Part shown: piece after piece, positions 18,702-27,149 of the stretch
How the letters are laid out: each line of letters starts with the position of its first letter
Position numbering within the stretch: position 1 is the first letter of the stretch
From: Comamonadaceae bacterium UBA4962
Lineage (GTDB): Bacteria; Pseudomonadota; Gammaproteobacteria; Burkholderiales; Burkholderiaceae_C
NCBI GenBank assembly: GCA_002397315.1
Contig: DHAE01000023.1
Span: forward strand, 78,770-142,769
Length of the DNA stretch: 64,000 nt
Direction of reading: 5' to 3'
Notes under the pieces: model-generated
The model's database searches: none
Told to the model about the DNA's origin: nothing
Seen by the model: only the letters and a program-made list of their open reading frames with translations
Translations under genes and position numbers: made by a program

Positions 18702-19253
18702 TCAGCGCCCGTCCGGCAGCTCCGCCGTGCTGCCGCTGCGCAGCACCCGGTCCCGGTCGTCGAACGTCACGGTGAACACCATGGGCTGGGTGCCGCCGTC
18801 GTTCCAGCGCCAGTCCCAGACGGTTTCGCCCTTGCGCTCGAAAGTCATCATCTTCGCGGGCTTGCCGAGACGGCGGCGCACCTCGCCCATCGGCATGCCG
18901 GCCACGATCGTCTCGAACACGTGCGGCGCGAGCACCTGCCGCAGCGCGCTCATCCGGCCGTCCGGGCCGATGGTGATCATGTAGTTCTGCTGCCCCGCGG
19001 GCTGGCGGTTGTATTCGAACGTGCGGGCACCACCGGGCTCGTCCCAGACGCGCTCGGGCTCGCCGAAGCGGGCGCGCACGTCGGCCTCGGTGGAAACGCC
19101 CTCTTCCAGTTCGCGGATGCGCTGCGGATCGCAGCCGGCGAGCAGCCACGATGCGGTGCCCGCCAGCGCGGCCGCGGCCAGGGCGCGCAGGCGGGCACGC
19201 TGGGCCGGGCGCGGCGTGTGGGAAGGAACGGCGGAAGGAAGGCGATGGGTCAT
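18702..19253 (-). CDS. BamE/SmpA-like outer-membrane lipoprotein
   Basis: A 183-residue lipoprotein with a signal peptide ending in the lipobox LLAGC (Cys 41). Two SmpA/OmlA-like segments follow: STEADVRARFGEPERVW and MPMGEVRRRLGKPAKMM, each the helix-turn-helix-like part of the BamE fold. BamE helps assemble outer-membrane beta-barrels, but this protein is longer than BamE and has a duplicated motif, so it may be a paralogue. The stop codon overlaps the edge of the 112-bp repeat. It is transcribed away from the DUF3460 gene. Confidence 0.75.
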   Translation of the reverse strand: MTHRLPSAVPSHTPRPAQRARLRALAAAALAGTASWLLAGCDPQRIRELEEGVSTEADVRARFGEPERVWDEPGGARTFEYNRQPAGQQNYMITIGPDGRMSALRQVLAPHVFETIVAGMPMGEVRRRLGKPAKMMTFERKGETVWDWRWNDGGTQPMVFTVTFDDRDRVLRSGSTAELPDGR

Positions 19254-19405
19254 GGCTGCGGCGATAGGGAGCGCCCGAGGACGCGGGATGGCCGGGATGA
19301 TCGGCGCGCAGGCCGGGAAAGTCTGTCCGCCGATGCCGGAAATGTAGCCCGGCGGCGGCGCCGGTAAAATCCCGCGCTGTCCTTCCGAGTCCCACCACGA
19401 TCATC

Positions 19406-19609
19406 ATGTCCTTCTTCCGCCGCCCCGACTACCAGTCCGACGCCACGCAGTTCATCCAGAAGCTCAAGTCCGACCGGCCCGAGCTCGACGCCCAGCAGGT
19501 GGCAGGCCGCGCGCTGCTGTGGGACAAGCAGGTCGACCGCGACATCTGGCAGGAGTACGACGAAGCCCGCGTGTCGCAAAAGCCCTACGTCTACCAGACC
19601 CAGGGCTGA
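19406..19609 (+). CDS. DUF3460 family protein
   Basis: A 67-residue soluble protein beginning MSFFRRPDYQSDATQFI and rich in charged residues. It matches the short DUF3460 family restricted to betaproteobacteria, usually found just before scpA, as here. Function unknown. Confidence 0.88.
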   Translation: MSFFRRPDYQSDATQFIQKLKSDRPELDAQQVAGRALLWDKQVDRDIWQEYDEARVSQKPYVYQTQG

Positions 19610-19688
19610 TCACCGCGATTTCCCTGGCACGGGCACTGGCGCGGCATCGCCCCGCCTGCATTCGTTGCCACCGGATCAGCAGCACCGC

Positions 19689-20546
19689 ATGAACGCCGAC
19701 GCCGTGCAGGCACCGCCGCCCGCCACGGGCGCACCGCACGAAGCCGCAGCCGGCGCGTCGGCGGCGGCGGATGCCGTGGCGCGCCTCTACGGCGAGCCGC
19801 TCTTTGCGCTGCCGCAGGACCTCTACATCCCGCCCGATGCGCTCGAGGTGTTCCTGGAGGCGTTCGAAGGCCCGCTCGATCTGCTGCTCTACCTGATCCG
19901 CAAGCAGAACTTCAACATCCTCGACATCCCGATGGTGGATGTGACGCGGCAGTACCTGCGCTACGTGGACGAGATCCGCAGCCGCAACCTGGAGCTGGCG
20001 TCCGAATACCTGCTGATGGCGGCGATGCTCATCGAGATCAAGTCGCGCATGCTGCTGCCTCCCAAGAAGCAGGAAGGCGCGCAGGAAGCGGAAGACCCGC
20101 GCGCCGAACTGGTGCGCCGCCTGCTGGAATACGAGCAGATCAAGCTCGCCGCGGCGGGCCTGGGCAGCGCCCCGCAGTACGGCCGCGACTTCCTGCGTGC
20201 CCAGGTGCACATCGAGCAGAGCCTGGTGCAGCGCCTGCCCGACGTGCACGTGGCCGATCTGCAGGAGGCCTGGCGCGACATCCTCAAGCGTGCGAAGCTC
20301 GTGCAGCACCACCGCATCACCCGCGAGGAACTGAGCGTGCGCGAGTACATGAGCGCCGTGCTCAAGACGCTGCAGGGCCGGCGATTCGTGGAATTCGAGG
20401 AACTGTTCGATCCGTCCAAGGGATCCACCGTGCTGGTGGTGACCTTCATCGCCCTGCTGGAGCTGGGCAAGGAAACCCTGATCGAGATCACGCAGGCCGA
20501 GGCCTTCGCGCCGATCTACGTGCGCCTGGCGTATGTACCGGCATAA
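19689..20546 (+). CDS. scpA: Segregation and condensation protein A
   Basis: A 285-residue kleisin that bridges the SMC heads and, with ScpB, compacts and separates sister chromosomes. Seen are the N-terminal FEGPLDLLLYLIRKQNFNILDIP, the MAAMLIEIKSRMLLP helix and the C-terminal winged helix (FIALLELGKETLIEI). The ATG at 19689 was preferred over a TTG eight codons upstream. The N-terminal ~40 residues are Ala/Pro-rich and probably flexible. scpB is not in the window. Confidence 0.95.
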   Translation: MNADAVQAPPPATGAPHEAAAGASAAADAVARLYGEPLFALPQDLYIPPDALEVFLEAFEGPLDLLLYLIRKQNFNILDIPMVDVTRQYLRYVDEIRSRNLELASEYLLMAAMLIEIKSRMLLPPKKQEGAQEAEDPRAELVRRLLEYEQIKLAAAGLGSAPQYGRDFLRAQVHIEQSLVQRLPDVHVADLQEAWRDILKRAKLVQHHRITREELSVREYMSAVLKTLQGRRFVEFEELFDPSKGSTVLVVTFIALLELGKETLIEITQAEAFAPIYVRLAYVPA

Positions 20547-20678
20547 CACCCTCTGAGTCGCCAGCGGCGCCTTCATCCTTCTCCCGCGGGAAAAGACGCC
20601 ACTGGTGGCCTGGCCCAGCGGCGCCACGGCGGCCCCGGCATCGAACCCGACCCCAGTCTCACGCCCACGGAACCATCC

Positions 20679-22271
20679 ATGCAGCAGCCACAAGACTTCG
20701 ACGTTCTCATCATCGGCAGCGGCCTGGCGGGCCTCTCGGCTGCGCTGCACCTCGCGCCCACGCACCGGGTGGCCGTGCTCACCAAGCGCGGGCTGGCCGA
20801 CGGCGCGAGCGGCTGGGCCCAAGGCGGCATCGCCGCCGTGCTGGCCGAAGGCGACACGTTCGACGCGCACGTGCAGGACACGCTGGTGGCCGGCGCCGGA
20901 TTGTGCGACCTTGCCGCGACGCGTGCGGTGGTCGAGGGCGCGCCGCAGGCCATCCGCTGGCTGCAGACGCTGGGCGTGCCGTTCTCCGAGGAGGAAACCG
21001 GCCGGCTGCACCTGACGCGCGAGGGCGGCCACGGTGCGCGGCGCATCGTGCACGCCACCGATGCCACCGGCGCGGCCGTGCAGCGCACCCTGATGGAAAA
21101 AGTGCGCGCCACGCCCGGCATCACCCTGCTGGAGCAGCACACGCTGGTGGACCTGATCACCGCGCGCAAGCTCGGCCTGCCCGGTCCGCAGCGCTGCCTG
21201 GGCCTGTACGCGTTCGACGAAACCACCGACACGGTGCACACCTTCCGCGCGCCGCACACCGTGCTGGCCACAGGCGGCGCGGGCAAGGTGTATCTCTACA
21301 CCAGCAACCCCGACACGGCCACGGGCGATGGCATCGCCGCGGCATGGCGCGCGGGTTGCCGGGTGCAGAACATGGAATTCATCCAGTTCCACCCGACCTG
21401 CCTCTACCATCCGCAGGCCAAGTCCTTCCTGATCAGCGAGGCGGTGCGCGGCGAGGGGGGCCGCCTGCTGCGGCCCGACGGCACGCGCTTCATGCCGTCG
21501 CACGACGAACGCGCCGAACTCGCCCCGCGCGACGTGGTCGCCCGCGCCATCGACTACGAGATGAAGACCCACGGGCTCGACTGCGTGCACCTGGACATCT
21601 CGCACCAGAGCCCGGAATTCCTGCAGGCGCATTTCCCCACCATCCTCGCGCGCTGCGCGGAACTGGGCATCGACATCACGCGCGAGCCGATCCCGGTGGT
21701 GCCGGCCGCGCACTACACCTGCGGCGGCGTGCTCACCGACCTCGCGGGGCGCACGGACCTCGCGGGCCTCTACGCCATCGGCGAGACGGCCTGCACCGGC
21801 CTGCACGGCGCGAACCGCCTCGCGAGCAATTCGCTGGTCGAGTGCATGGTGTTCGCGCGCTCCGCGGCCGATGCGATCCTGACCGCGCCCGGCGGCGGTG
21901 CGGCAGTGCCGGCCCTTCCCGCCTGGGACGACAGCCGCGTGACCGACGCCGACGAGCGCGTGGTCATCTCGCACAACTGGGACGAGCTGCGCCGCTTCAT
22001 GTGGGACTACGTGGGCATCGTGCGCACCGACAAGCGCCTGGAGCGCGCCGCGCACCGCATCGCGCTGCTGCAGGCCGAGATCGACGAGTTCTACACCAAC
22101 TTCCACGTCTGCCGCGATCTGCTGGAGCTGCGCAACCTCGTGCAGGTGGCCGAGCTGATCGTGCGCTCGGCCCAGCAGCGCCGCGAGAGCCGCGGCCTGC
22201 ACTACAGCCGCGACTGGCCGGACATGGCCGCGCCCGCCGCGCCCACGCTGCTGGTGCCGCCGGCCCGCTGA
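20679..22271 (+). CDS. nadB: L-aspartate oxidase
   Basis: A 530-residue FAD enzyme that oxidises L-aspartate to iminoaspartate, the first step of NAD synthesis. It has the N-terminal dinucleotide fold IIGSGLAGLSAALHLA, the SGWAQGGIAA segment, the FAD motif near the end of the first domain (GLYAIGETACTGLHGANRLASNSLVE) and a C-terminal helical domain. The product feeds NadA, encoded on the other strand 7 kb away together with nadC, so all three quinolinate genes are in this window. Confidence 0.97.
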   Translation: MQQPQDFDVLIIGSGLAGLSAALHLAPTHRVAVLTKRGLADGASGWAQGGIAAVLAEGDTFDAHVQDTLVAGAGLCDLAATRAVVEGAPQAIRWLQTLGVPFSEEETGRLHLTREGGHGARRIVHATDATGAAVQRTLMEKVRATPGITLLEQHTLVDLITARKLGLPGPQRCLGLYAFDETTDTVHTFRAPHTVLATGGAGKVYLYTSNPDTATGDGIAAAWRAGCRVQNMEFIQFHPTCLYHPQAKSFLISEAVRGEGGRLLRPDGTRFMPSHDERAELAPRDVVARAIDYEMKTHGLDCVHLDISHQSPEFLQAHFPTILARCAELGIDITREPIPVVPAAHYTCGGVLTDLAGRTDLAGLYAIGETACTGLHGANRLASNSLVECMVFARSAADAILTAPGGGAAVPALPAWDDSRVTDADERVVISHNWDELRRFMWDYVGIVRTDKRLERAAHRIALLQAEIDEFYTNFHVCRDLLELRNLVQVAELIVRSAQQRRESRGLHYSRDWPDMAAPAAPTLLVPPAR

Positions 22272-22326
22272 CGCGCGGCATTCCGCCCCTCCGATCGCCC
22301 ACCGCTTTTCCCCGTTGCATCCCCGC

Positions 22327-23694
22327 ATGGCCCCAACCGAATCCTCCCTCGCCGCACGCAGCATCGCCAGCGTGTGGCACCCGTGCACCCAGATGAAGCG
22401 CCACGAGGCCGATCCGCCCGTGGCCATCGCGCGCGCCGAAGGCCCGTGGCTGGAAGGCACGGACGGCCGGCGCTACCTGGACGGCATCAGTTCCTGGTGG
22501 GTGAACCTCTTCGGCCACGGGCACCCGCACATCCGCGAGGCCGTCGCCGACCAACTGGCGCGGCTGGACCACGTGATGCTCGCGGGCTTCACCCACGCGC
22601 CCGTGGTGGAGCTCTCCGAACGGCTGGCCGCGCTCACCGGGCTGGGCCACGCGTTCTACGGCAGCGACGGCTCGGCCGCCACCGAGATCGCGCTCAAGAT
22701 GAGCGCGCATTTCTGGCGCAACCACGGGCACCCGGAGAAATGCCGGTTCATCGGCCTCGCGGGCGGCTACCACGGCGAGACCGTGGGCGCGCTGGCAGTG
22801 ACCGACATCGGCCTGTTCCGCGAAGCCTACGCCCCCCTGGTGCGCCTGGGTGCCACCGTGCAGAGCCCCGACGCGCGCGCGGCCCTGGCCGGAGAGGACG
22901 CCGCCGCCGTGGCGCGCCGCGCCGCCGCCGCGCTGCAGGCCTGGCTGGAGGAGCACCACGCCACCACCGCCGCGCTCATCGTCGAGCCGCTGGTGCAGTG
23001 CGCCGCCGGCATGGCGATGCACGATGCCGAATACCTGCGGCAGGCCCGCGCGCTGTGCGACCGCTACGCCGTGCACCTCGTCGTGGACGAGATCGCGACC
23101 GGCTTCGGCCGCACCGGCACCATGTTCGCGCACCAGCAGGCGGGCATCCGGCCGGATCTCGTCTGCCTCTCCAAGGGCCTCACGGGCGGCACGCTGCCGC
23201 TCTCGGCCGTGCTCACCACCGATGCGGTGTATGCCGCGTTCTACGACGACGACGTGGCGCGCGGCTTCCTGCATTCGCATTCCTACACCGGCAACCCGCT
23301 CGCCTGCCGCGCGGCGCTGGCCACGCTCGAGCTGTTCGCGCAGACCGATGCGCTGGCCCGCAATGCGCAGCGCGCGCCGCTCTTCCATGCGGCCTTCGCG
23401 CCGCTCAACGCGCACCCGCAGGTGCGGCATGCGCGCCACCTCGGCATGCTCTGGGCCTGGGACGTGGAAGGCACCGCGCCCGACTTCGCGCGCCGCTACC
23501 ACCGCCATGCGATGGCGCGCGGCCTGCTGCTGCGCCCCATCGGCCGCACGCTCTACGCCCTGCCGCCCTATGTGCTGGACGACGACGCCATCGCGCACCT
23601 CGGAAGCGCGGCGTTCGCGGCGCTGGAGGCCACGCTGGCCGAGGAAGGCACGTCCGGCCCGGACGCGCGCACCACGGAAAGGAACCTGCCATGA
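22327..23694 (+). CDS. bioA: Adenosylmethionine-8-amino-7-oxononanoate aminotransferase
   Basis: A 455-residue PLP aminotransferase that converts KAPA to DAPA in biotin synthesis using S-adenosylmethionine as amino donor. Seen are SSWWVNLFGHGHPHI, YGSDGSAATEIALKM, the metal-free DEIATGFGRTG segment and the PLP lysine in LSKGLTGG near residue 283. The ATG at 22327 was preferred to a TTG four codons earlier. It overlaps bioD by four bases, which implies translational coupling. Confidence 0.96.
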   Translation: MAPTESSLAARSIASVWHPCTQMKRHEADPPVAIARAEGPWLEGTDGRRYLDGISSWWVNLFGHGHPHIREAVADQLARLDHVMLAGFTHAPVVELSERLAALTGLGHAFYGSDGSAATEIALKMSAHFWRNHGHPEKCRFIGLAGGYHGETVGALAVTDIGLFREAYAPLVRLGATVQSPDARAALAGEDAAAVARRAAAALQAWLEEHHATTAALIVEPLVQCAAGMAMHDAEYLRQARALCDRYAVHLVVDEIATGFGRTGTMFAHQQAGIRPDLVCLSKGLTGGTLPLSAVLTTDAVYAAFYDDDVARGFLHSHSYTGNPLACRAALATLELFAQTDALARNAQRAPLFHAAFAPLNAHPQVRHARHLGMLWAWDVEGTAPDFARRYHRHAMARGLLLRPIGRTLYALPPYVLDDDAIAHLGSAAFAALEATLAEEGTSGPDARTTERNLP

Positions 23695-24380
23695 TCGGCT
23701 GCTTCGTCACCGGCACCGACACCGGCGTGGGCAAGACGCTCGCCAGCGCCGGCCTGCTGCATGCCCTGGCGCTCCACCATGCGCGCGTGGTGGGCATGAA
23801 GGCCATCGCCGCGGGCGCGGAGCCCATCGGACCCGGCGGCACGCTTGCCAACGAGGACGTGCTCGCGCTGCGCGCCGCCTCCACGCTGGCCGTGGCGCCC
23901 GCGCTGGACAATCCCGTGCTGCTGCCCGACCCGCTCTCGCCCCACATCGCCGCGCGGCGTGCCGGCACGCGCATCGACGTTTCCGCCATCGTGCAGGCCT
24001 ACGCGGCACTCGCCGCGCAGGCCGACGCCGTCGTGGTCGAAGGCGCAGGCGGCTTCCATGTGCCGCTCTCGGATACCGAAACCGGCGCCGACCTGGCCGC
24101 AGCGCTCGGCCTGCCCGTGGTGCTCGTCGTGGGTCTGCGCCTCGGGTGCCTCAGCCACGCGGCGCTCACCGCCGACGCCATCCGCGCGCGCGGGCTGCCA
24201 CTCGCCGGCTGGATCGCGAGCCGCGTCGACCCGGCCATGCTGGCTGCGGAGGACAATATCGCCTGGCTGCGCCAGCGCCTGCAGGCCCCGCTGCTCGCAG
24301 ACATCCCCCACCAGCCGCAGCCGGACCCGCGCACCGCGCGCTTCACGCTGCCCGCCTCCTGGACCACGCCCACCGCATGA
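23691..24380 (+). CDS. bioD: Dethiobiotin synthetase
   Basis: A 229-residue ATPase that closes the ureido ring of dethiobiotin from DAPA and CO2. It has the P-loop GTDTGVGKT at residues 8-16, the lysine of MKAIAAG, and VVVEGAGGFHVPL. AAGGA precedes the start, and both ends overlap their neighbours (bioA and bioF) by four bases. Confidence 0.96.
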   Translation: MIGCFVTGTDTGVGKTLASAGLLHALALHHARVVGMKAIAAGAEPIGPGGTLANEDVLALRAASTLAVAPALDNPVLLPDPLSPHIAARRAGTRIDVSAIVQAYAALAAQADAVVVEGAGGFHVPLSDTETGADLAAALGLPVVLVVGLRLGCLSHAALTADAIRARGLPLAGWIASRVDPAMLAAEDNIAWLRQRLQAPLLADIPHQPQPDPRTARFTLPASWTTPTA

Positions 24381-25615
24381 CCACCTTCCCCTTCGCCCCA
24401 TCGTGGCTCGACGAACTGCCCGCCCGCCTGGCGGAGCTGGACGATGCCCAACTGCGCCGCCGCCGGCGCGCCGTGCGGCCCCTGCAGGGCGCGCACCTGG
24501 ACGTGGACGGGCAGCCCATGCTCGCCTTCTGCAGCAACGATTACCTGGGCCTGGCCGGCCACCCGGCGCTCGCCGATGCCGCCTGCGCGGGGGCGCGCGA
24601 GTTCGGGGTGGGCTCGGGCGGATCGCCGCTCGTGAGCGGCCACAGCCAGGCCAACGCCGCGCTGGAGGACGACCTCGCCCGCTTCGTGCAGTTGCCGCGC
24701 GCGCTCTACTTCTATGCGGGCTATGCCACCAACATCGGGATCGTGCCGGCGCTCGTGGGCGCGGGCGATGCGATCTTCTCGGACGCGCTCAACCACGCCT
24801 GCCTGATCGACGGCGCCCGGCTCTCGCGCGCCACGATCCACCGCTATCCCCATGCGGACCTTGCCGCGCTCGAAGCGCTGCTCGCCGCCAGCCCCGCACG
24901 GCGCAAGCTCGTGGTCACCGATGCGGTGTTCAGCATGGATGGCGACGTGGCCGACATCCGCACGCTGCACGCACTCTGCGAGCGCCACGACGCGCTGCTG
25001 CTGCTCGACGATGCCCATGGCTTCGGCGTCCTCGGGCCTCAGGGCCGCGGCGCCCTGGCCGAAGCGGGCCTGACGGGCGCGCAGGCCTCGACGCGCGTGC
25101 TCTACATGGCCACGCTGGGCAAGGCCGCGGGCGCCGCCGGGGCCTTCGTCGCCGGCAGCGAGGTGCTCGTCGAATGGCTGCTGCAGAAAACGCGCAGCTA
25201 CATCTTCGCCACCGCCGCGCCCGCGCTGCTGGCACGCACGCTGCAGGCCAGCCTGCAGCTGATCGAGCGGGGCGACGCGCTGCGCGCGCACCTGGACGCC
25301 CGCATCGCGCAATTGCGCGCGGGCCTGGGCTCCGTATTGCCGGGCACGCACTGGACGCTGGGCGCCTCGCGCACGGCCGTGCAGGCGCTCGTGGTCGGCG
25401 GCAACGGCGAGGCCCTGGCCCTCATGGAGGCGCTGCGCGCCCGCGGCCTCTGGGTGCCGGCGATCCGCCCCCCCACGGTGCCCGAAGGCACGGCGCGCCT
25501 GCGCATCGCGCTCTCGGCCGCGCACACCGAGGCCGACGTGGCCCGGCTGGTGGACGCACTGGCCGAGCTGGCGCACGCCGCCCGATCACCATCCACCAAG
25601 GAGACCGCCGCATGA
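24377..25615 (+). CDS. bioF: 8-amino-7-oxononanoate synthase
   Basis: A 412-residue PLP enzyme of the alpha-oxoamine synthase family that joins pimeloyl thioester and alanine. Seen are FCSNDYLGLAGHP, GSGGSPLVSGHS, LLLDDAHGFGVLGPQGRG and the PLP lysine in TLGKAAGAAGAF near residue 249. It overlaps bioD and queE by four bases each. bioB is not in the window, and no bioC or bioH is adjacent. Confidence 0.96.
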   Translation: MTTFPFAPSWLDELPARLAELDDAQLRRRRRAVRPLQGAHLDVDGQPMLAFCSNDYLGLAGHPALADAACAGAREFGVGSGGSPLVSGHSQANAALEDDLARFVQLPRALYFYAGYATNIGIVPALVGAGDAIFSDALNHACLIDGARLSRATIHRYPHADLAALEALLAASPARRKLVVTDAVFSMDGDVADIRTLHALCERHDALLLLDDAHGFGVLGPQGRGALAEAGLTGAQASTRVLYMATLGKAAGAAGAFVAGSEVLVEWLLQKTRSYIFATAAPALLARTLQASLQLIERGDALRAHLDARIAQLRAGLGSVLPGTHWTLGASRTAVQALVVGGNGEALALMEALRARGLWVPAIRPPTVPEGTARLRIALSAAHTEADVARLVDALAELAHAARSPSTKETAA

Positions 25616-26250
25616 CCTACAGCGTCAAGGAAATCTTCTACACCCTGCAGGGCGAGGGTGGCCAGGCCGGCATGCCCGCCGTGTTCTGCCGCTTCGCGGG
25701 CTGCAACCTCTGGAGCGGCCGCGAGGAAGACCGCGCGAGCGCCGTCTGCCGCTTCTGCGACACCGACTTCGTCGGCACCGACGGCACGCTGGGCGGCAAG
25801 TTCGCGCAGGCCGATGCGCTGGCCGACGTGATCGGGGCACAGTGGCCCGCGCACGACGCCGACCACCGGCTCGTGGTGATCACGGGCGGCGAGCCGCTGC
25901 TGCAGCTCGACGTGCCGCTCATCGACGCGCTGCACGCGCGGGGCTTCCGCATCGCCGTGGAGAGCAACGGCACCATCGCCGCGCCGCCCGGCATCGACTG
26001 GCTCTGCGTGAGCCCCAAGGCCGGCGCGCCCTGGGTGCAGCGCGAGGGCCAGGAGCTCAAGCTTGTCTGGCCGCAGCCCGGGTTCGACCTCGCGGAACTC
26101 GAAGGCACGACCCGCTTCTCGCACCGCTTCCTGCAGCCCATGGACGGGCCCGCGCAGGCCGAGAACACCGGCGCCTGCATCGCCGCCTGCATGGAGCGCC
26201 CGGCGTGGCGCCTGAGCCTGCAGACCCACAAACTCACGGGCATCCGCTAA
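25612..26250 (+). CDS. queE: 7-carboxy-7-deazaguanine synthase
   Basis: A 212-residue radical-SAM enzyme that contracts 6-carboxytetrahydropterin to CDG on the way to queuosine. The cluster motif is the expanded QueE form: Cys31, fourteen residues, Cys46, two residues, Cys49. The SAM-binding ITGGEPLLQLD is present. The start overlaps the bioF stop by four bases with AAGGAG upstream inside bioF. Placing queE in a biotin operon is unusual, though both pathways consume SAM. Confidence 0.95.
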   Translation: MTYSVKEIFYTLQGEGGQAGMPAVFCRFAGCNLWSGREEDRASAVCRFCDTDFVGTDGTLGGKFAQADALADVIGAQWPAHDADHRLVVITGGEPLLQLDVPLIDALHARGFRIAVESNGTIAAPPGIDWLCVSPKAGAPWVQREGQELKLVWPQPGFDLAELEGTTRFSHRFLQPMDGPAQAENTGACIAACMERPAWRLSLQTHKLTGIR

Positions 26251-26295
26251 AAAGACCCGCAGCGGCGCCCTTCCTTCATTTCCGTTTTCCCGACC

Positions 26296-26673
26296 ATGCT
26301 GTTCACCGTCCACCAACGCTTCTTCTTCGACGCCGCGCACACGCTGCAGCGCGAGATCGAGGCCGAGGGCAGCCGCCGCATCCACGGCCACACCTACCAC
26401 GCCGAGATTTCGGTCACCGGCCCGCGGCATCCCGCCAACGGCATGGTGATCGACCTGGGCCACCTGCGCGCCCGCTGCGCCCAGCTGCGCGAGCGGCTCG
26501 ACCACCACCTGCTCGACGAGGTGCCCGGCCTGGGCCCCGCCACGCTGGAGAACCTGTGCGTGTTCATCGCCGATGCGCTCGCCGACATCGATCCGCCGCC
26601 CAGCCGCGTACGCGTCTGGCGCGAGGCCGTCGGCGACGGCTGCGTGCTGGATTTGGCGCGGCCGCGCGGCTGA
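26296..26673 (+). CDS. queD: 6-carboxytetrahydropterin synthase-like protein lacking the usual cysteine
   Basis: A 125-residue PTPS/QueD-fold protein. Zinc ligands are His15, His30 and His32 (RRIHGHTYH), the LDHHLLDEVPGL segment gives the catalytic His, and the C-terminal Glu sits in VRVWREA. At the place of the catalytic Cys of E. coli QueD (four residues before the first His of HGH) this protein has Ser26. It lies 45 bases after queE and so probably supplies its substrate, but the change makes a variant or different activity possible. Confidence 0.88.
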   Translation: MLFTVHQRFFFDAAHTLQREIEAEGSRRIHGHTYHAEISVTGPRHPANGMVIDLGHLRARCAQLRERLDHHLLDEVPGLGPATLENLCVFIADALADIDPPPSRVRVWREAVGDGCVLDLARPRG

Positions 26674-26729
26674 CGCCTGGGTTCATTGCTTCCCTTTCGC
26701 CCCCCTGCCCTTTCTCGCTTCACAACGCC

Positions 26730-27089
26730 ATGCCGCATCTCGTCATCGAATACACCGACAACCTCCGCCCGTTCCCCGAAGCCGAAGTGCTGGCCGCCGT
26801 CAACGCGTCGCTCACGTCCAGCCCCGAGATCCAGGACGAGGCCGACCTCAAGAGCCGCTTCATCACCGCGGACCGCTATGCCATCGGCACCCGGCCCGAA
26901 GGCCGCGGCTTCGTGCATGCGCAATTGCGCCTGCTCTCCGGCCGCTCGCCCGAGACCAAGAAGGAACTCGCCGGCCGCGTGGGCGCGATCCTCGCCGAGC
27001 ACACGCCGCAGCCCGAGGGCGTGATGGTGCAGATCAGCGTCGAGATCGTGGACATGGACCGTGCCTCCTACGTGAAGCAAAGGCGCTGA
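26730..27089 (+). CDS. 5-carboxymethyl-2-hydroxymuconate isomerase-like protein
   Basis: A 119-residue protein of the HpaF/CHMI tautomerase family. The N-terminal Met is followed by Pro2, the general base in tautomerases, and MPHLVIEYTDNL is typical for the family. HpaF acts in homoprotocatechuate breakdown, but no other genes of that pathway are nearby, so the substrate is uncertain. It is the last plus-strand gene of the bio-que run and converges with pabB. Confidence 0.88.
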   Translation: MPHLVIEYTDNLRPFPEAEVLAAVNASLTSSPEIQDEADLKSRFITADRYAIGTRPEGRGFVHAQLRLLSGRSPETKKELAGRVGAILAEHTPQPEGVMVQISVEIVDMDRASYVKQRR

Positions 27090-27149
27090 ACCGTCTTTGA
27101 CGGGCACAGCGCGCCACGCGCTGTACCCCATGGCCCGCGAGGCCGCCCG

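Noticed and set aside
18543..19407. Frames reading through the 112-bp repeat (for example products containing LVVLLVLPAMRRLAS)
   Set aside because: The repeat is read in several frames without a ribosome-binding site, and its symmetry explains the open frames. It is better treated as a non-coding element.
19464..22460. Minus-strand open frame of 998 codons across scpA and nadB
   Set aside because: It lies opposite two well-recognised genes and shows the same biased composition with no domain.
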